From Actinomycetota bacterium (lineage in GTDB: Bacteria; Actinomycetota; Actinomycetes; Streptosporangiales; Streptosporangiaceae): a stretch of DNA of 64,000 bases. The stretch spans positions 1-64,000 of the forward strand of contig PMSU01000163.1 in NCBI GenBank assembly GCA_003168255.1. The letters run 5' to 3'. Position numbers and translations under genes: made by a program. The notes below the pieces were generated by a model. That model saw only the letters and a list, made by a program, of their open reading frames with translations. It ran no database searches and was not told the origin of the DNA. The stretch's first letter is position 1. Every line of letters begins with the position of its first letter. This document shows, piece after piece, positions 27,439-35,664 of the stretch.

Positions 27439-27632
27439 GCAGCCGGGAAGACTAGGCCGTCTCCAGCGCGGCCAACCGGACGGCGCGGGCACGGCGCAGG
27501 GAGCCGGCCCGTGCCGTTCGGTATGTCTATTTTCTCCTGAGGTGGTGACACGCCGCACCGCTGCGGCCTCATGACGCGGCCGGCCGTCTGGTGAGAGGTA
27601 TCCTGCGGGTCAGCCCGGGCTTGGGGGGGTGC

Positions 27633-28895
27633 ATGACCGGCAGCGGCGACGATTCGTACGAGCGTTTCTTCAGGGCTCGTGGCCCCGACGGCTCCGGCGA
27701 CGACGCTGGCGGCGGGTCACCTCCAGCTCTGCCTCCCCCGCCCCGCCCGCCGCACCGCCGCGGCACACCGTCGGCCGCCCAGGAGCGGCTGATGGCCAGG
27801 ATCGCGGCGGGCCGCAGGGCGCGCCAGCGCCGCGCGTTCCTCGTCGCGTCCGGCATCGTGTCCGCGCTCGTGCTGTTCGTGGCCGGCTCTGGCTGGGCGC
27901 TGACCGGGTACGTCAACCACATGGTCGCCCGGGTGAACGCGGGGACCTCCGCCGCGCCCGCGGGGGCGCCGTTGAACATCCTGGTCGCGGGCGTGGACCG
28001 CCGGACCGGGCTCACCCGGCATCAGGAGGCCGTGCTGCACGTTGGCAGCGACGTCACCGCCAACTCGGACACGATGATGCTCGTACACATCTCGCCCGCG
28101 CACAGCCGGGTGACGGTGGTCAGCCTGCCGCGCGACTCGTGGGTGGAGATCCCCGGGCACGGCATGAACAAGATCAACGCTGCCTACGGGCTCGGCGGGC
28201 CTGAACTGATGGTGCAGACCGTCGAGCAGGCAACCGGCCTGACGGTGAACGACTACGTCGAGGTGAACTTCCTCGCCTTCGTCAAGGTCATCGACGCGCT
28301 CGGCGGCGTGGACGTCTGCCTGCCGGAGGCGCTCGACGACCCGTCGAGCGGGGTTCACCTGTCGGCCGGCGAGCACCATGTGGACGGGATCACCGCCCTC
28401 GAATACGCCAGGGACCGGCACTCGTTCCCGCTCGAGGATCTGACCAGGATCCAGGATCAGCAGAGCCTGGTTTCGACCGCGCTCAGCAAGATAATCAGTA
28501 CGGGCACGCTGGCCAATCCCCTCCAGCTGGCCCATCTGCTGGATGCCGTGCTCCCCGCGCTTCGGGTGGACAAGGGGCTTAACGTGTCCGGGCTCGCCGA
28601 CGAGCTACGCGGGATCACGTCGCGTGACGTCGTGTTCCTCACCGTCCCGCTGGGCAACCTGGACTACACCGCGCCGGACGGCGAGGACGCCGTGTTGTGG
28701 AACACCAGTGAGGCGGACCGCGTGTTCAGCGAGATCCGCAGCGATCAGCCGGTGATCAAGCCGGCCGCCAAGCCCCGCCGGTCCAGCTCGTCCCGGCGCA
28801 GCGGAGCGCACGCTTCCGCCAGCCCGCAGCCCCATCATTCGCCGGGCTGGGTACCGCCGGGGACACGGACCGCAGCCCAGGCGGCCTGCCGTTGA
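27633..28895 (+). CDS. LytR-CpsA-Psr (LCP) family cell-wall glycopolymer ligase
   Basis: 420 residues from ATG at 27633 (GGGGGGGTGC just before). The frame is open 42 bases further upstream. A cytoplasmic Pro-rich N-terminus is followed by one membrane helix (FLVASGIVSALVLFVAGSGWAL, about residues 68-90) and an extracellular LCP domain. Signature parts are LNILVAGVDRR, NSDTMMLVHISP, VVSLPRDSWVEIPG, KINAAYGLGGPELMV, and LEYARDRHSFPLEDLTRIQDQQ with the conserved Arg residues. LCP enzymes move polymers from lipid carriers to peptidoglycan. The tail is Ser/Pro/Arg-rich. Which polymer it attaches is unknown. Confidence 0.92.
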   Translation: MTGSGDDSYERFFRARGPDGSGDDAGGGSPPALPPPPRPPHRRGTPSAAQERLMARIAAGRRARQRRAFLVASGIVSALVLFVAGSGWALTGYVNHMVARVNAGTSAAPAGAPLNILVAGVDRRTGLTRHQEAVLHVGSDVTANSDTMMLVHISPAHSRVTVVSLPRDSWVEIPGHGMNKINAAYGLGGPELMVQTVEQATGLTVNDYVEVNFLAFVKVIDALGGVDVCLPEALDDPSSGVHLSAGEHHVDGITALEYARDRHSFPLEDLTRIQDQQSLVSTALSKIISTGTLANPLQLAHLLDAVLPALRVDKGLNVSGLADELRGITSRDVVFLTVPLGNLDYTAPDGEDAVLWNTSEADRVFSEIRSDQPVIKPAAKPRRSSSSRRSGAHASASPQPHHSPGWVPPGTRTAAQAACR

Positions 28896-28928
28896 CCGCA
28901 GGCCAGGTGGCCTGCCGTTAGGCCATGC

Positions 28929-30170
28929 TCAGCGCTGGCCGCCGAGCGTTGCGGGCGCGCCGTAGGGGCGGAGCACTTCGGGCAGGGTGACGGTGCCACT
29001 GGAGTCCTGGAAGTTCTCCATCATGGCCAGCAGCGCGCGGGCCGTCGCGCCCGTCCCGTTGAGCGTGTGCACGTAGTCAAGGCCGCCGGCCCGCCGGAAC
29101 CTGATGTTCAGCCGCCTGGCCTGGTAGTCGGTGGTGTTCGAGCATGAGGTGATCTCCCGGTAACGACCTTGCACGGGAAACCACGCCTCGATGTCGTATT
29201 TCTTCGCCGCAGGTGCGCCCAGGTCGCCCACCGCGATGTTTTGCACCCGGTAGGGCAGCCCGAGCGCCTGCACGATCTCCTCCTCGTAGCCAAGCAGCCG
29301 CTCGTGATACTCCACGGACTCCTCGGGCAGGCAGCACACGTACATCTCCACCTTGTCGAACTGATGCACGCGGAACATGCCGCGGGTGTCCTTGCCCGCC
29401 GCCCCCGCCTCGCGCCTGAAGTTGGTGGAGAACGCCACGTAACGAGCCGGCAGCTCGTCTTCCTCCAGCCGCTCGTCAGCGTGTATGCCAGCCAGCGCCA
29501 CCTCAGACGTGCCGGTCAGGTACAGGTCGTCCTTCTCCAGGTGATAGGTGTTGGACTCCTCGGTGGGCAGGAACCCGGTGCCGTACATCGCCTGCTCGCC
29601 CACCAGCACGGGCGGGAGCACGGGCAGGAAGCCCTTGCTGATCAGCCGGTCCAGGGTGAACCTGTACAGCGCCATCTCGGCGAGCGCCACATCGCCGATC
29701 CGGTAAGCGAACCGCGACCCGGACAGCCGCGCGCCCCGCGCCATGTCTATCCAGCCGGTCTTCGAACCCAGGTCCAGCGGATCCCGGGGAGTGAAGTCGA
29801 ACGCCGGCAGTTCCCCCCAGGTGCGCAGGGTCTGGGCGTCGTCCTCCTCCATGCCGTCCGCGGCGGAGGGGTCAGGAAGGTTCGGAATCGTAATGAGCAG
29901 GTCATTGCGCTCGGTCTCCGCCCTGGCCAGGTCACCCTGCGCCTCGGCAAGCTCCTCCCTGAGCTGCCTGAGCTCGGCGAGCTCGGCCTCGCTCGGAGCG
30001 GACTTAGACGACCTCTTCTGCCTGGCTCGCAGCCCCTCGGCTCGCTCGGTCAGCTCCCGCCAGGAAGCGTCGACGGCGAGCAGGGCGTCAAAGTCTTGGG
30101 CTGCGCCACGGCGGGCAAGCGCGGTACGGAAATGATCGGGATCTTTGCGGGCGGCCTTGAGGTCAATCAC
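28929..30170 (-). CDS. serS: Seryl-tRNA synthetase
   Basis: 413 residues. The N-terminal coiled-coil arm is residues about 1-110 (MIDLKAARKDPDHFRTAL and LRARQKRSSKSAPSEAELAELRQL). The class II core has motif 2 as FRREAGAAGKDTRGMFRVHQFDKVEMY and motif 3 as GTGATARALLAMMENFQ. TGTSEVALAG and SCSNTTDYQARRLNIRFR are family landmarks. It charges tRNA-Ser, and tRNA-Sec if present. Length is standard. Confidence 0.97.
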   Translation of the reverse strand: MIDLKAARKDPDHFRTALARRGAAQDFDALLAVDASWRELTERAEGLRARQKRSSKSAPSEAELAELRQLREELAEAQGDLARAETERNDLLITIPNLPDPSAADGMEEDDAQTLRTWGELPAFDFTPRDPLDLGSKTGWIDMARGARLSGSRFAYRIGDVALAEMALYRFTLDRLISKGFLPVLPPVLVGEQAMYGTGFLPTEESNTYHLEKDDLYLTGTSEVALAGIHADERLEEDELPARYVAFSTNFRREAGAAGKDTRGMFRVHQFDKVEMYVCCLPEESVEYHERLLGYEEEIVQALGLPYRVQNIAVGDLGAPAAKKYDIEAWFPVQGRYREITSCSNTTDYQARRLNIRFRRAGGLDYVHTLNGTGATARALLAMMENFQDSSGTVTLPEVLRPYGAPATLGGQR

Positions 30171-30206
30171 CTGCGAGAGTTTAGTGGAATCCGGTCGCGG
30201 GCCGGG

Positions 30207-30600
30207 TCACGCTCCGGGGCTGTGCTGCCGGGCCAGCACGATGCTCGCGACGAGCACCCAGGCGAAGCCGAGGATGGCGGCGAGCAGCAGGAAGCCGTAA
30301 AGGGGCGATCGGTTGTTCATCGGGCCGAGCAGCGTGGTTGCCGAGGCAACCGATACGACGACCGCGGCCAGGCCCAGCCACCCGGTCCAGCGCGGCAGCA
30401 GCGCTGCGCGGAATGCGAGGATGCTGCCCGCGCCGACCGGCAGCACCATCGAGATCGCGATCGCCTGACCGCCGGTCAGATAGGACATGACGAGCAGCGC
30501 ATGGGCCAGGCGTGGAAGAAGCTGAGCGCCCGGACTTCGGCCACGCTGTGCAGGAAGTAGTCGCGAACGACGGCGGCCGAGGCGTCGGCCGGCGGATAGT
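30207..30600 (-). pseudogene. Broken membrane protein gene (DUF4386-like C-terminus)
   Basis: One frame (30207-30488) reads SYLTGGQAIAISMVLPVGAG and further to ILGFAWVLVASIVLAR, three membrane helices as in the C-terminus of DUF4386-type proteins. A second minus-strand frame just upstream (about 30490-30600) reads NYPPADASAAVVRDYF and LSFFHAW, a natural N-terminal part of the same kind of protein. The two are out of frame, and about 60-80 residues that should lie between them are missing. The N-terminal side runs into GC-rich repeats at 30606. I conclude an internal deletion plus loss of the start. Confidence 0.6.
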
Positions 30601-30605
30601 TGCGG

Positions 30606-30736
30606 CCGCCGGACCCGCGCGCCCGCGTCTACCCGGCTCCTGTTTGACCGCCGGACCTGCGCGCCTGCGGTTTACCCCGGCCTCCTGTTTTGGCCGCCGG
30701 ACCCGCGCGCCCGCGTCTACCCTGGCCTCTCGCCCG
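30606..30736. repeat. GC-rich direct repeats before the nitrile hydratase operon
   Basis: CCGCCGGACC(C/T)GCGCGCC(C/T)GCG starts at 30606, 30648 and 30694 (periods of 42 and 46 bp), with a TACCC(C)GGC(C)TCCTGTTT spacer part repeated in the first two units. A related CCGCCGGACCCGCGCG block recurs at 57914-57946, so this is a dispersed sequence. Confidence 0.75.
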
Positions 30737-30782
30737 CCCCGACACCAGAATGCCGACCAGCCGCCGCGATACCGTTGATTGC

Positions 30783-31058
30783 GTGAGCAGGGTGCATGAC
30801 ATGGGCGGGCAGACAGGTTTCGGGCCAATCGCCGCGGATGACGATGGGCAATTCTTCCACGCCGACTGGGAAGCCCGGGTATACGCGGTTGTCAGGACAC
30901 TGCAGCGCCGCGGCGTGATCAACAAGGAGTTCGACAATCTCCGCGACGCCATCGAGCGCATCCCGCCGGCCGAGTACCTCAGCCTGTCCTACTACGAGCG
31001 CTGGCTCCGGGCAACCGAGATGCTGCTCGCGGAGAAGGGACTGCTGGCAGATGACTAG
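30783..31058 (+). CDS. Nitrile hydratase beta subunit, N-terminal half (separate polypeptide)
   Basis: 91 residues from GTG at 30783. The product MSRVHDMGGQTGFGPI matches the standard beta-subunit opening (M-x-x-hHD-x-GG-x-x-GFG-x-h). It continues FHADWEARVYAVVRTLQRRGV and ERIPPAEYLSLSYYERWLRATEMLL, the helical N-domain of nitrile hydratase beta, and then stops. In ordinary two-subunit enzymes this is joined to the barrel domain that is encoded next. The stop overlaps the next start by 8 bases. Together the three genes give the three-subunit layout seen in toyocamycin nitrile hydratase and, with larger subunits, thiocyanate hydrolase. Confidence 0.88.
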   Translation: MSRVHDMGGQTGFGPIAADDDGQFFHADWEARVYAVVRTLQRRGVINKEFDNLRDAIERIPPAEYLSLSYYERWLRATEMLLAEKGLLADD

Positions 31059-31317
31059 GTTCGCCGCCGGTGCCCGGGTACGCGCCCGCTGCGCCGACCC
31101 CGAGGGCCACACCAGGCTGCCGCGCTACGCCCGCGGCCATGTCGGCGAGGTGCTCGAGATCCGCGGGACCTGGCAGCTGCCCGACCAGGCGGTGCGAGGA
31201 GTCTCGCAGCGCGAGCCGGTGTACGCGGTGCGCTTCCCAGCGGCTGAGCTCTGGGGCTCCGGATCGCACTCGGTGATCCTGGACATGTGGGAGTCGTACC
31301 TGGAGGAGGCGCCGTGA
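31051..31317 (+). CDS. Nitrile hydratase beta subunit, C-terminal (barrel) half (separate polypeptide)
   Basis: 88 residues. MTRFAAGARVRARCADPEGHTRLPRYARGHVGEVLEIRG is the start of the SH3-like beta-barrel of nitrile hydratase beta. PVYAVRFPAAELWG and DMWESYLEEAP finish it. The ATG lies inside the last codons of the N-half gene, and the stop overlaps the alpha start as GTGA. The three proteins are thus made from one tightly coupled message and presumably in equal amounts. Confidence 0.9.
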   Translation: MTRFAAGARVRARCADPEGHTRLPRYARGHVGEVLEIRGTWQLPDQAVRGVSQREPVYAVRFPAAELWGSGSHSVILDMWESYLEEAP

Positions 31318-31898
31318 GCGGCGGGCATGGCGAGCTTCCTGTCGCAGCACGGGTCCGCAGGCTCGAGGAACGGCTGATCGCCGCCGGGCTGGTCACCGAC
31401 GACGAGCTCGACGAGGTGCTGGCTCAGGTGTTCGCCTCTGCCGCCCCGGCCAACGGCGCGCGGATGGTCGCCCGGGCCTGGACGGACCCGGCTTACCGGG
31501 ACCGCCTGCTTGCCGACGGGAATGCCGCGGCGGCCGAGCTCGGCTTCGGTGCCGGCAGCCATGGCTACCTGCTGAAGGTGGTCGAGAACACGGCGAGCGT
31601 GCACAACATGATCGTCTGCACGCTCTGCTCGTGCTACCCGACGGCCCTGCTCGGGCCCTCGCCGAGCTGGTACAAGAGCTTCGCGTACCGCTCCAGGGCG
31701 GTCCGCGAGCCGCGCGGGGTGCTGGCGGAGTTTGGGCTCGAACTGCCGGACGATACCGAGATCCGGGTGTGGGACGCCAACTCCGAGACCCGCTACCTGG
31801 TGCTGCCACAGCGGCCGGAGGCCGCCGACGGGATGGACGAGAACGCGCTTGCGTCTCTCGTAACGAGCAACGGGCTCATCGGCACCGCCGTTCGGTAG
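31314..31898 (+). CDS. Nitrile hydratase alpha subunit, cobalt-type metal site
   Basis: 194 residues from GTG at 31314 (GGAGGAGGCGCC upstream). It hydrates nitriles to amides at a non-haem metal. The metal-binding claw is VCTLCSCYPTALLG (C-T-L-C-S-C, about residues 104-109). A Thr in the second position is typical of cobalt enzymes, where iron enzymes have Ser. WYKSFAYRSRAVREPRGVL and IRVWDANSETRYLVLPQRP are conserved. Thiocyanate hydrolase gamma is homologous and keeps a similar claw, so the substrate may be a nitrile, thiocyanate or a biosynthetic nitrile. No activator/cobalt chaperone is adjacent, which is unusual. Confidence 0.92.
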   Translation: MSGGHGELPVAARVRRLEERLIAAGLVTDDELDEVLAQVFASAAPANGARMVARAWTDPAYRDRLLADGNAAAAELGFGAGSHGYLLKVVENTASVHNMIVCTLCSCYPTALLGPSPSWYKSFAYRSRAVREPRGVLAEFGLELPDDTEIRVWDANSETRYLVLPQRPEAADGMDENALASLVTSNGLIGTAVR

Positions 31899-32051
31899 AA
31901 CTATACGGTTTTGACCTGGGCGCGGGGTGGGCCCCGGAGTTACCGGGAAGGATGTTGGTCGTAGTGGCGGCCAGGACCCTTCCCCATGATGCGGAACACC
32001 GGGCCGTAGCCGGGACGGCAGTTGCGGGGGGGGTCGTCGACTTGCTGCCTG

Positions 32052-33320
32052 CTATTGGTCGCAGGGAACCGGCGGCCAGCGCAGCGGGAGGTGGGTGATC
32101 CCGTTGATGAAGTTAGAGGTCAGCCGCACGGGCTCGCCGTCGAGCGCAATCTCGGGCAGCAGGGCGAGCAGTTCGGTGAAGAAAATCCGCATCTGCAGCC
32201 GGGCGAAGTGGGCGCCCAGGCACAGGTGCGGTCCCTGGCCGAAGGCCAGGTGGTCGTTGGGCTCGCGGGCGATGTCGAATCGGTGGGGATCGGGGAAGGC
32301 GCGCTCGTCGTAGTTGGCCGATACGTGGTAGACGACGACCTTGTCGCCTTGGCGAATGTGCCTGCCGCCGAGTTGGGTGTGCTGGGTGGCGGTGCGCCTG
32401 AAGCTGAGCACCGGCGGGTGCCAGCGCAGCATCTCCTCGATCGCAGTCGGCATGAGCTCGGGATGTGCTCTTAGCCGGCGGTAAGCGTCCGGGTGCTGGA
32501 CGAGGGCGAGCACGCCGCCAGGCAGGGCGCTGCGGACCGTGTCGTTGCCGGCGATCACCAGCAGGAAGAAGAACATGGCCAGCTCGGCGTCATCCAGCGA
32601 CCGGCCGCCGGTGGACGCGCTGGCCAGCGCGGTCATCAGGTCGTCGGACGGATGCTCGCGCTTGTGCGCGGCGAGCTGGCCGGCGTAGCCAAACATGTCG
32701 GCCAGCATCGCGGGCGAGCGGGGGTTAACCGGACGGCCGCTGGCGTCCCTGACCACCTCGGCGTGCTCGGGATCCTGGTAGCCGATGACCCGGTTGGTCC
32801 AGCGCAGCAGGAGCGTGCGGTCGCCGGGCGGGACGCCGAGCAGGTCGGACAGGTTGGTGAGCGGGAAGTCGTCGGTGATCTCGGCCGGCAAATCGCAGCG
32901 CCCGCGGGCGGCCACGGTTTCGATCAGCTCGCGGGCCCGGGCGGTGACCTGGTTCGTTAGGAGTTCGAGCCGGCGGCGGGTGAACGCCGATGTGACGATC
33001 TTGCGCAGCCGGTTGTGTTCCGGCGGGTCCATGTTGAGGATCATCCGCCGGATGAAATCCAGGTCGCCGGGGTCGGGGTCCCGGATCTGGGTGGCGCCAA
33101 GCGAGGAGGAGAACAGGTCAGGGGTGCGCAGCACGTACCTGACATCGGCATACCGGGTCACCGCCCAGTAGCCGGGGCCAGCCGGCCAGCCGAGCACCTC
33201 CGGTTCCTGCTGCCAGCACACCGGATCTGTGTCCCTGAGCCTGCGGAACTCCTCGTGCGGCACCCCGCGGGCGAACACCCGCGGATCGAAGACGTCGGGC
33301 AACGGGGACCGGGCGGTCAT
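32052..33320 (-). CDS. Cytochrome P450 (CYP124/125/142-like)
   Basis: 422 residues from ATG at 33320, directly after the hydrolase stop (TGATG overlap). The haem-binding loop is FGQGPHLCLGAHFAR. The I-helix is LLVIAGNDTVRSAL with the acid-alcohol pair, and EEMLRW-x-x-PV with FRRTAT gives the ExxR and K-helix region. NMDPPEHNRLRKIVTSAFTRR is typical of steroid/fatty-acid omega-oxidising P450s of actinomycetes. No ferredoxin gene is nearby. It is probably co-transcribed with the alpha/beta hydrolase upstream. Confidence 0.92.
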   Translation of the reverse strand: MTARSPLPDVFDPRVFARGVPHEEFRRLRDTDPVCWQQEPEVLGWPAGPGYWAVTRYADVRYVLRTPDLFSSSLGATQIRDPDPGDLDFIRRMILNMDPPEHNRLRKIVTSAFTRRRLELLTNQVTARARELIETVAARGRCDLPAEITDDFPLTNLSDLLGVPPGDRTLLLRWTNRVIGYQDPEHAEVVRDASGRPVNPRSPAMLADMFGYAGQLAAHKREHPSDDLMTALASASTGGRSLDDAELAMFFFLLVIAGNDTVRSALPGGVLALVQHPDAYRRLRAHPELMPTAIEEMLRWHPPVLSFRRTATQHTQLGGRHIRQGDKVVVYHVSANYDERAFPDPHRFDIAREPNDHLAFGQGPHLCLGAHFARLQMRIFFTELLALLPEIALDGEPVRLTSNFINGITHLPLRWPPVPCDQ

Positions 33321-34081
33321 CACACCGTCTTGAGGAACCGCTCGACCACTGTTGCCAGCGCTACCGGAGCCTCGTCTATCGCGTAGTGGCCGGCGTTCGG
33401 GAATACGTCAAGGTCCAGCCTCGGATACCACTGCTGGAAGGTCGCCCGCATGGTCTGCTCGCCGAGCGCGGGATCGTGCTCGCCGACGATGACCTTGATC
33501 GGGATATCGCTGCCCTCGATGTCAGCGTGGAAGTCGGTCCGTCCCCAGGCGGTCAGGTAGTCACCGAACGCGTCTTTGTCTGATTCTTGCAGCGAATGGG
33601 CGACCATCGCGTCCAGCCAGGTACCGGTCAGCCGGTTGCCCGTGGTGAAGTCGATGATCGCCCTGCGGCTGGCCGGTTCCGCCGCGGCGCTGCTGAACAG
33701 CTGCCAGCTCTGCTCGTCGAACGGCACGCCGCTGGCCGGCACGGGCGAGATGCCCACCATGGCCCGCACCCGGTCCGGCGCGTCCGCGTACACGCGCTGC
33801 ATCACCGAGCCGCCCATCGAGTGACCGATCAGCGAGAACCGTTCGAGGCTTAGCTCGTCGGCGGCTTCGAGCACGTCTGCCGCCAGCTCGGCCATGGTGT
33901 GCTGGCCGGCGACACCGCGCCGTGCTCCGTAGCCGCGGTAGTCGGGGAACACATAGCTGAAGGTGTCCCGGTCCAGGTGAGGCCACACCGGCCGCCACGC
34001 CTTCGCCGATCCGAACCACCCGTGCAGCCCGATCACGGCGTGCCCTCCCTCGCCAACGCGCTGATAGTCGTCTCTGGTCAC
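33320..34081 (-). CDS. Alpha/beta hydrolase
   Basis: 253 residues from GTG at 34081 (CTGGAGGCGCG before it). The long open frame beyond that crosses the promoter of the sigma-factor gene. Oxyanion region is GLHGWFGSAK, nucleophile elbow LIGHSMGGSVMQRV, acid in VIVGEHDP, and His in FPNAGHYAIDEAP. The order is Ser-Asp-His as in the family. It is coupled to the P450 by a TGATG overlap, so the two may act on the same compound, for instance an ester or lactone product. Nothing specifies the substrate. Confidence 0.88.
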   Translation of the reverse strand: MTRDDYQRVGEGGHAVIGLHGWFGSAKAWRPVWPHLDRDTFSYVFPDYRGYGARRGVAGQHTMAELAADVLEAADELSLERFSLIGHSMGGSVMQRVYADAPDRVRAMVGISPVPASGVPFDEQSWQLFSSAAAEPASRRAIIDFTTGNRLTGTWLDAMVAHSLQESDKDAFGDYLTAWGRTDFHADIEGSDIPIKVIVGEHDPALGEQTMRATFQQWYPRLDLDVFPNAGHYAIDEAPVALATVVERFLKTV

Positions 34082-34242
34082 CGCGCCTCCAGCCGTCGTA
34101 CATGTTCTTTGTCGGGTGCTTTCGTGGCACCTGAGGTCTGATGCTGTCCGCGGTGGCGGCAGCTTGTCAACGCGCTGGTTCTCGTTCATCCCAATACCGT
34201 GCGGCCGGCTAACCCGCGGGCTGCCTACGGGCACTATGAGGT

Positions 34243-35379
34243 GTGGGGTCGTCCGATGCCGGGAAGTCAGATGCGGACCTGGTGCACGATGCGCTGCAAG
34301 GGGCGAGAGAAGCGCTCGCCGAGCTGGTAAGGCGTCACTGGGACACAGCCGTGTTCCTGACTGCGCGGGTTCTGGGCTCCCCGGATCTTGCGCACGATGC
34401 CGCACAGGAAGCTGCTGTCGCTGCGATGACCGACCTCGCACGGCTGCGCTCGCCGGACAGGTTCGGCGCATGGTTCTGCGGGATCGCGCTCAACGTGTCG
34501 CGACGGTGGCTGCGCCAGCTTAGGTCAGAGGTTCCGGGTATGCCGCCGGATCAGGCGTCGGCCTCTCCCGGGCCGGCCGAGGTCGCGGAGGTCGCCGATA
34601 TGGCGGCCCGGGTCCGGAGCGCTGTCGCAGCGCTGCCCAATGGTCAGCAGCACGCGGTGCTGCTGTTTTACCTCCAAGGTATGAGTCACCGCGAGGTGGC
34701 AGCTGAGCTTGGCATCTCGATAGGGGCCGTCAAGTCCCGGCTACATCAGGCGCGGGCCGCGCTGGCTCCGATGCTCGCGCCGATAGCCGAGATTCCGGAG
34801 GAAAGGATCATGATGGCTGATAACGCAGTGGACTGGATCGATGTATCGGTGTCGGAGATCCGAAGAGCCGAGGGCGAGGACGTCTCGCAGCCTAAGCACA
34901 TCATGGTCCTTCAGGAACGCGGCGGCGAACGTCGGCTGCCAGTGTGGATAGGGCCCTTCGAGGCCACATCGCTCGCCTTGGCAATGGAATCGGTCGAAAC
35001 CCCTCGCCCATTCACCTACAAGCTGGCCGCCAGCCTGGTGCAAGCCGCCGGTTCCCGGCTCGCCGAGGTCAGGATCGCCAGCCTGCTCAACCAGGTGTTC
35101 TACGCGTCCGTCATCGTGCACGGCCAGGCTGGGACGCAGGAGGTCGACTCCCGGCCAAGCGACGCCGTGAACCTGGCCCTCACGGCGGACGTGCCTATCC
35201 GCGTAGACAGTGCGCTGTTCAGCATGGTCTCGGCGCCGGACCGCATGGAGGAACTGTCGTCCCTCCCGGTGGCTACGGCCGAGATAGCGGAAGAAGCCCG
35301 TCAGCTAATGCATGAGTCGATGCAGAAGCTGGAAGAGCGGTGTACGCCTCCGTCAGGTGGCGGCGAGAAGGGCCCCTGA
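34243..35379 (+). CDS. ECF-type sigma factor fused to a bifunctional-nuclease (BFN, DUF151) domain
   Basis: 378 residues from GTG at 34243. Residues about 10-85 are sigma region 2 (ELVRRHWDTAVFLTARVLGS, AHDAAQEAAVAAM, RFGAWFCGIALN). Residues about 122-180 are sigma region 4 (VAALPNGQQHAVLLFYLQGM, VAAELGISIGAVKSRLHQAR). Residues about 195-330 are a BFN/DUF151 domain (VLQERGGERRLPVWIGPFEA and SRPSDAVNLALTADVPIRV). BFN proteins have nuclease activity in plants and archaea as published. The join is in one frame with no stop. An internal ribosome site and ATG near 34810 could also give the BFN part alone. The function of the fusion is unknown. Confidence 0.85.
   Translation: MGSSDAGKSDADLVHDALQGAREALAELVRRHWDTAVFLTARVLGSPDLAHDAAQEAAVAAMTDLARLRSPDRFGAWFCGIALNVSRRWLRQLRSEVPGMPPDQASASPGPAEVAEVADMAARVRSAVAALPNGQQHAVLLFYLQGMSHREVAAELGISIGAVKSRLHQARAALAPMLAPIAEIPEERIMMADNAVDWIDVSVSEIRRAEGEDVSQPKHIMVLQERGGERRLPVWIGPFEATSLALAMESVETPRPFTYKLAASLVQAAGSRLAEVRIASLLNQVFYASVIVHGQAGTQEVDSRPSDAVNLALTADVPIRVDSALFSMVSAPDRMEELSSLPVATAEIAEEARQLMHESMQKLEERCTPPSGGGEKGP
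34796..34812 (+). promoter_or_regulatory. Internal ribosome-binding site and in-frame ATG inside the sigma-BFN gene
   Basis: CGGAGGAAAGGATC is followed by ATG at 34810 and another ATG at 34813. The spacing is ideal and the match to the 16S tail better than that of the GTG at 34243. The ATG is in the same frame (189 codons downstream) and falls between the sigma and BFN domains. A free BFN protein of 189 residues would result. Confidence 0.65.
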
Positions 35380-35407
35380 GCCGGCTGGAACGCCGCTGAG
35401 CGCCTGC

Positions 35408-35558
35408 TTAGTCCTCGGGGCGTTGGCAGCCGTCGTGGATCCAGTCCCCGTCACCAACCTTGCGCGCATCCTGGAAGGGCCTTATTCCCTTGTCGCAGTA
35501 GGCGCAGAACTTGCCGGCCGCGCTGTTGCTTACACTCCTCGCATGGTTTCAGGCTCAT
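35408..35558 (-). pseudogene. Small zinc-ribbon protein gene with a frameshift
   Basis: From ATG at 35558 the first frame gives MSLKPCEECK. A shifted frame continues NSAAGKFCAYCDKGIRPFQD and DWIHDGCQRPED before a TAA at 35408. The two CxxC pairs and the final H-x3-C make one zinc-ribbon module only if a base is added near AAGC. A related-looking small zinc protein is encoded at 41023. It could be a sequencing error or a decayed gene. Confidence 0.45.
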
Positions 35559-35664
35559 CGTGGGATCAGGCGGCCACCGGTCCGCATCGGCCCTTCGGCG
35601 ATGGTGGCTTCTATGAAGGAGTGCTGGCGGCCAGCCGGCCTGCGGCTGCGTTGCGGCCGCCACC

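Noticed and set aside
31051-31898. Thiocyanate hydrolase as the firm name of the three-gene cluster
   Set aside because: The layout fits, but subunit sizes match a three-subunit nitrile hydratase better. Kept as an alternative only.
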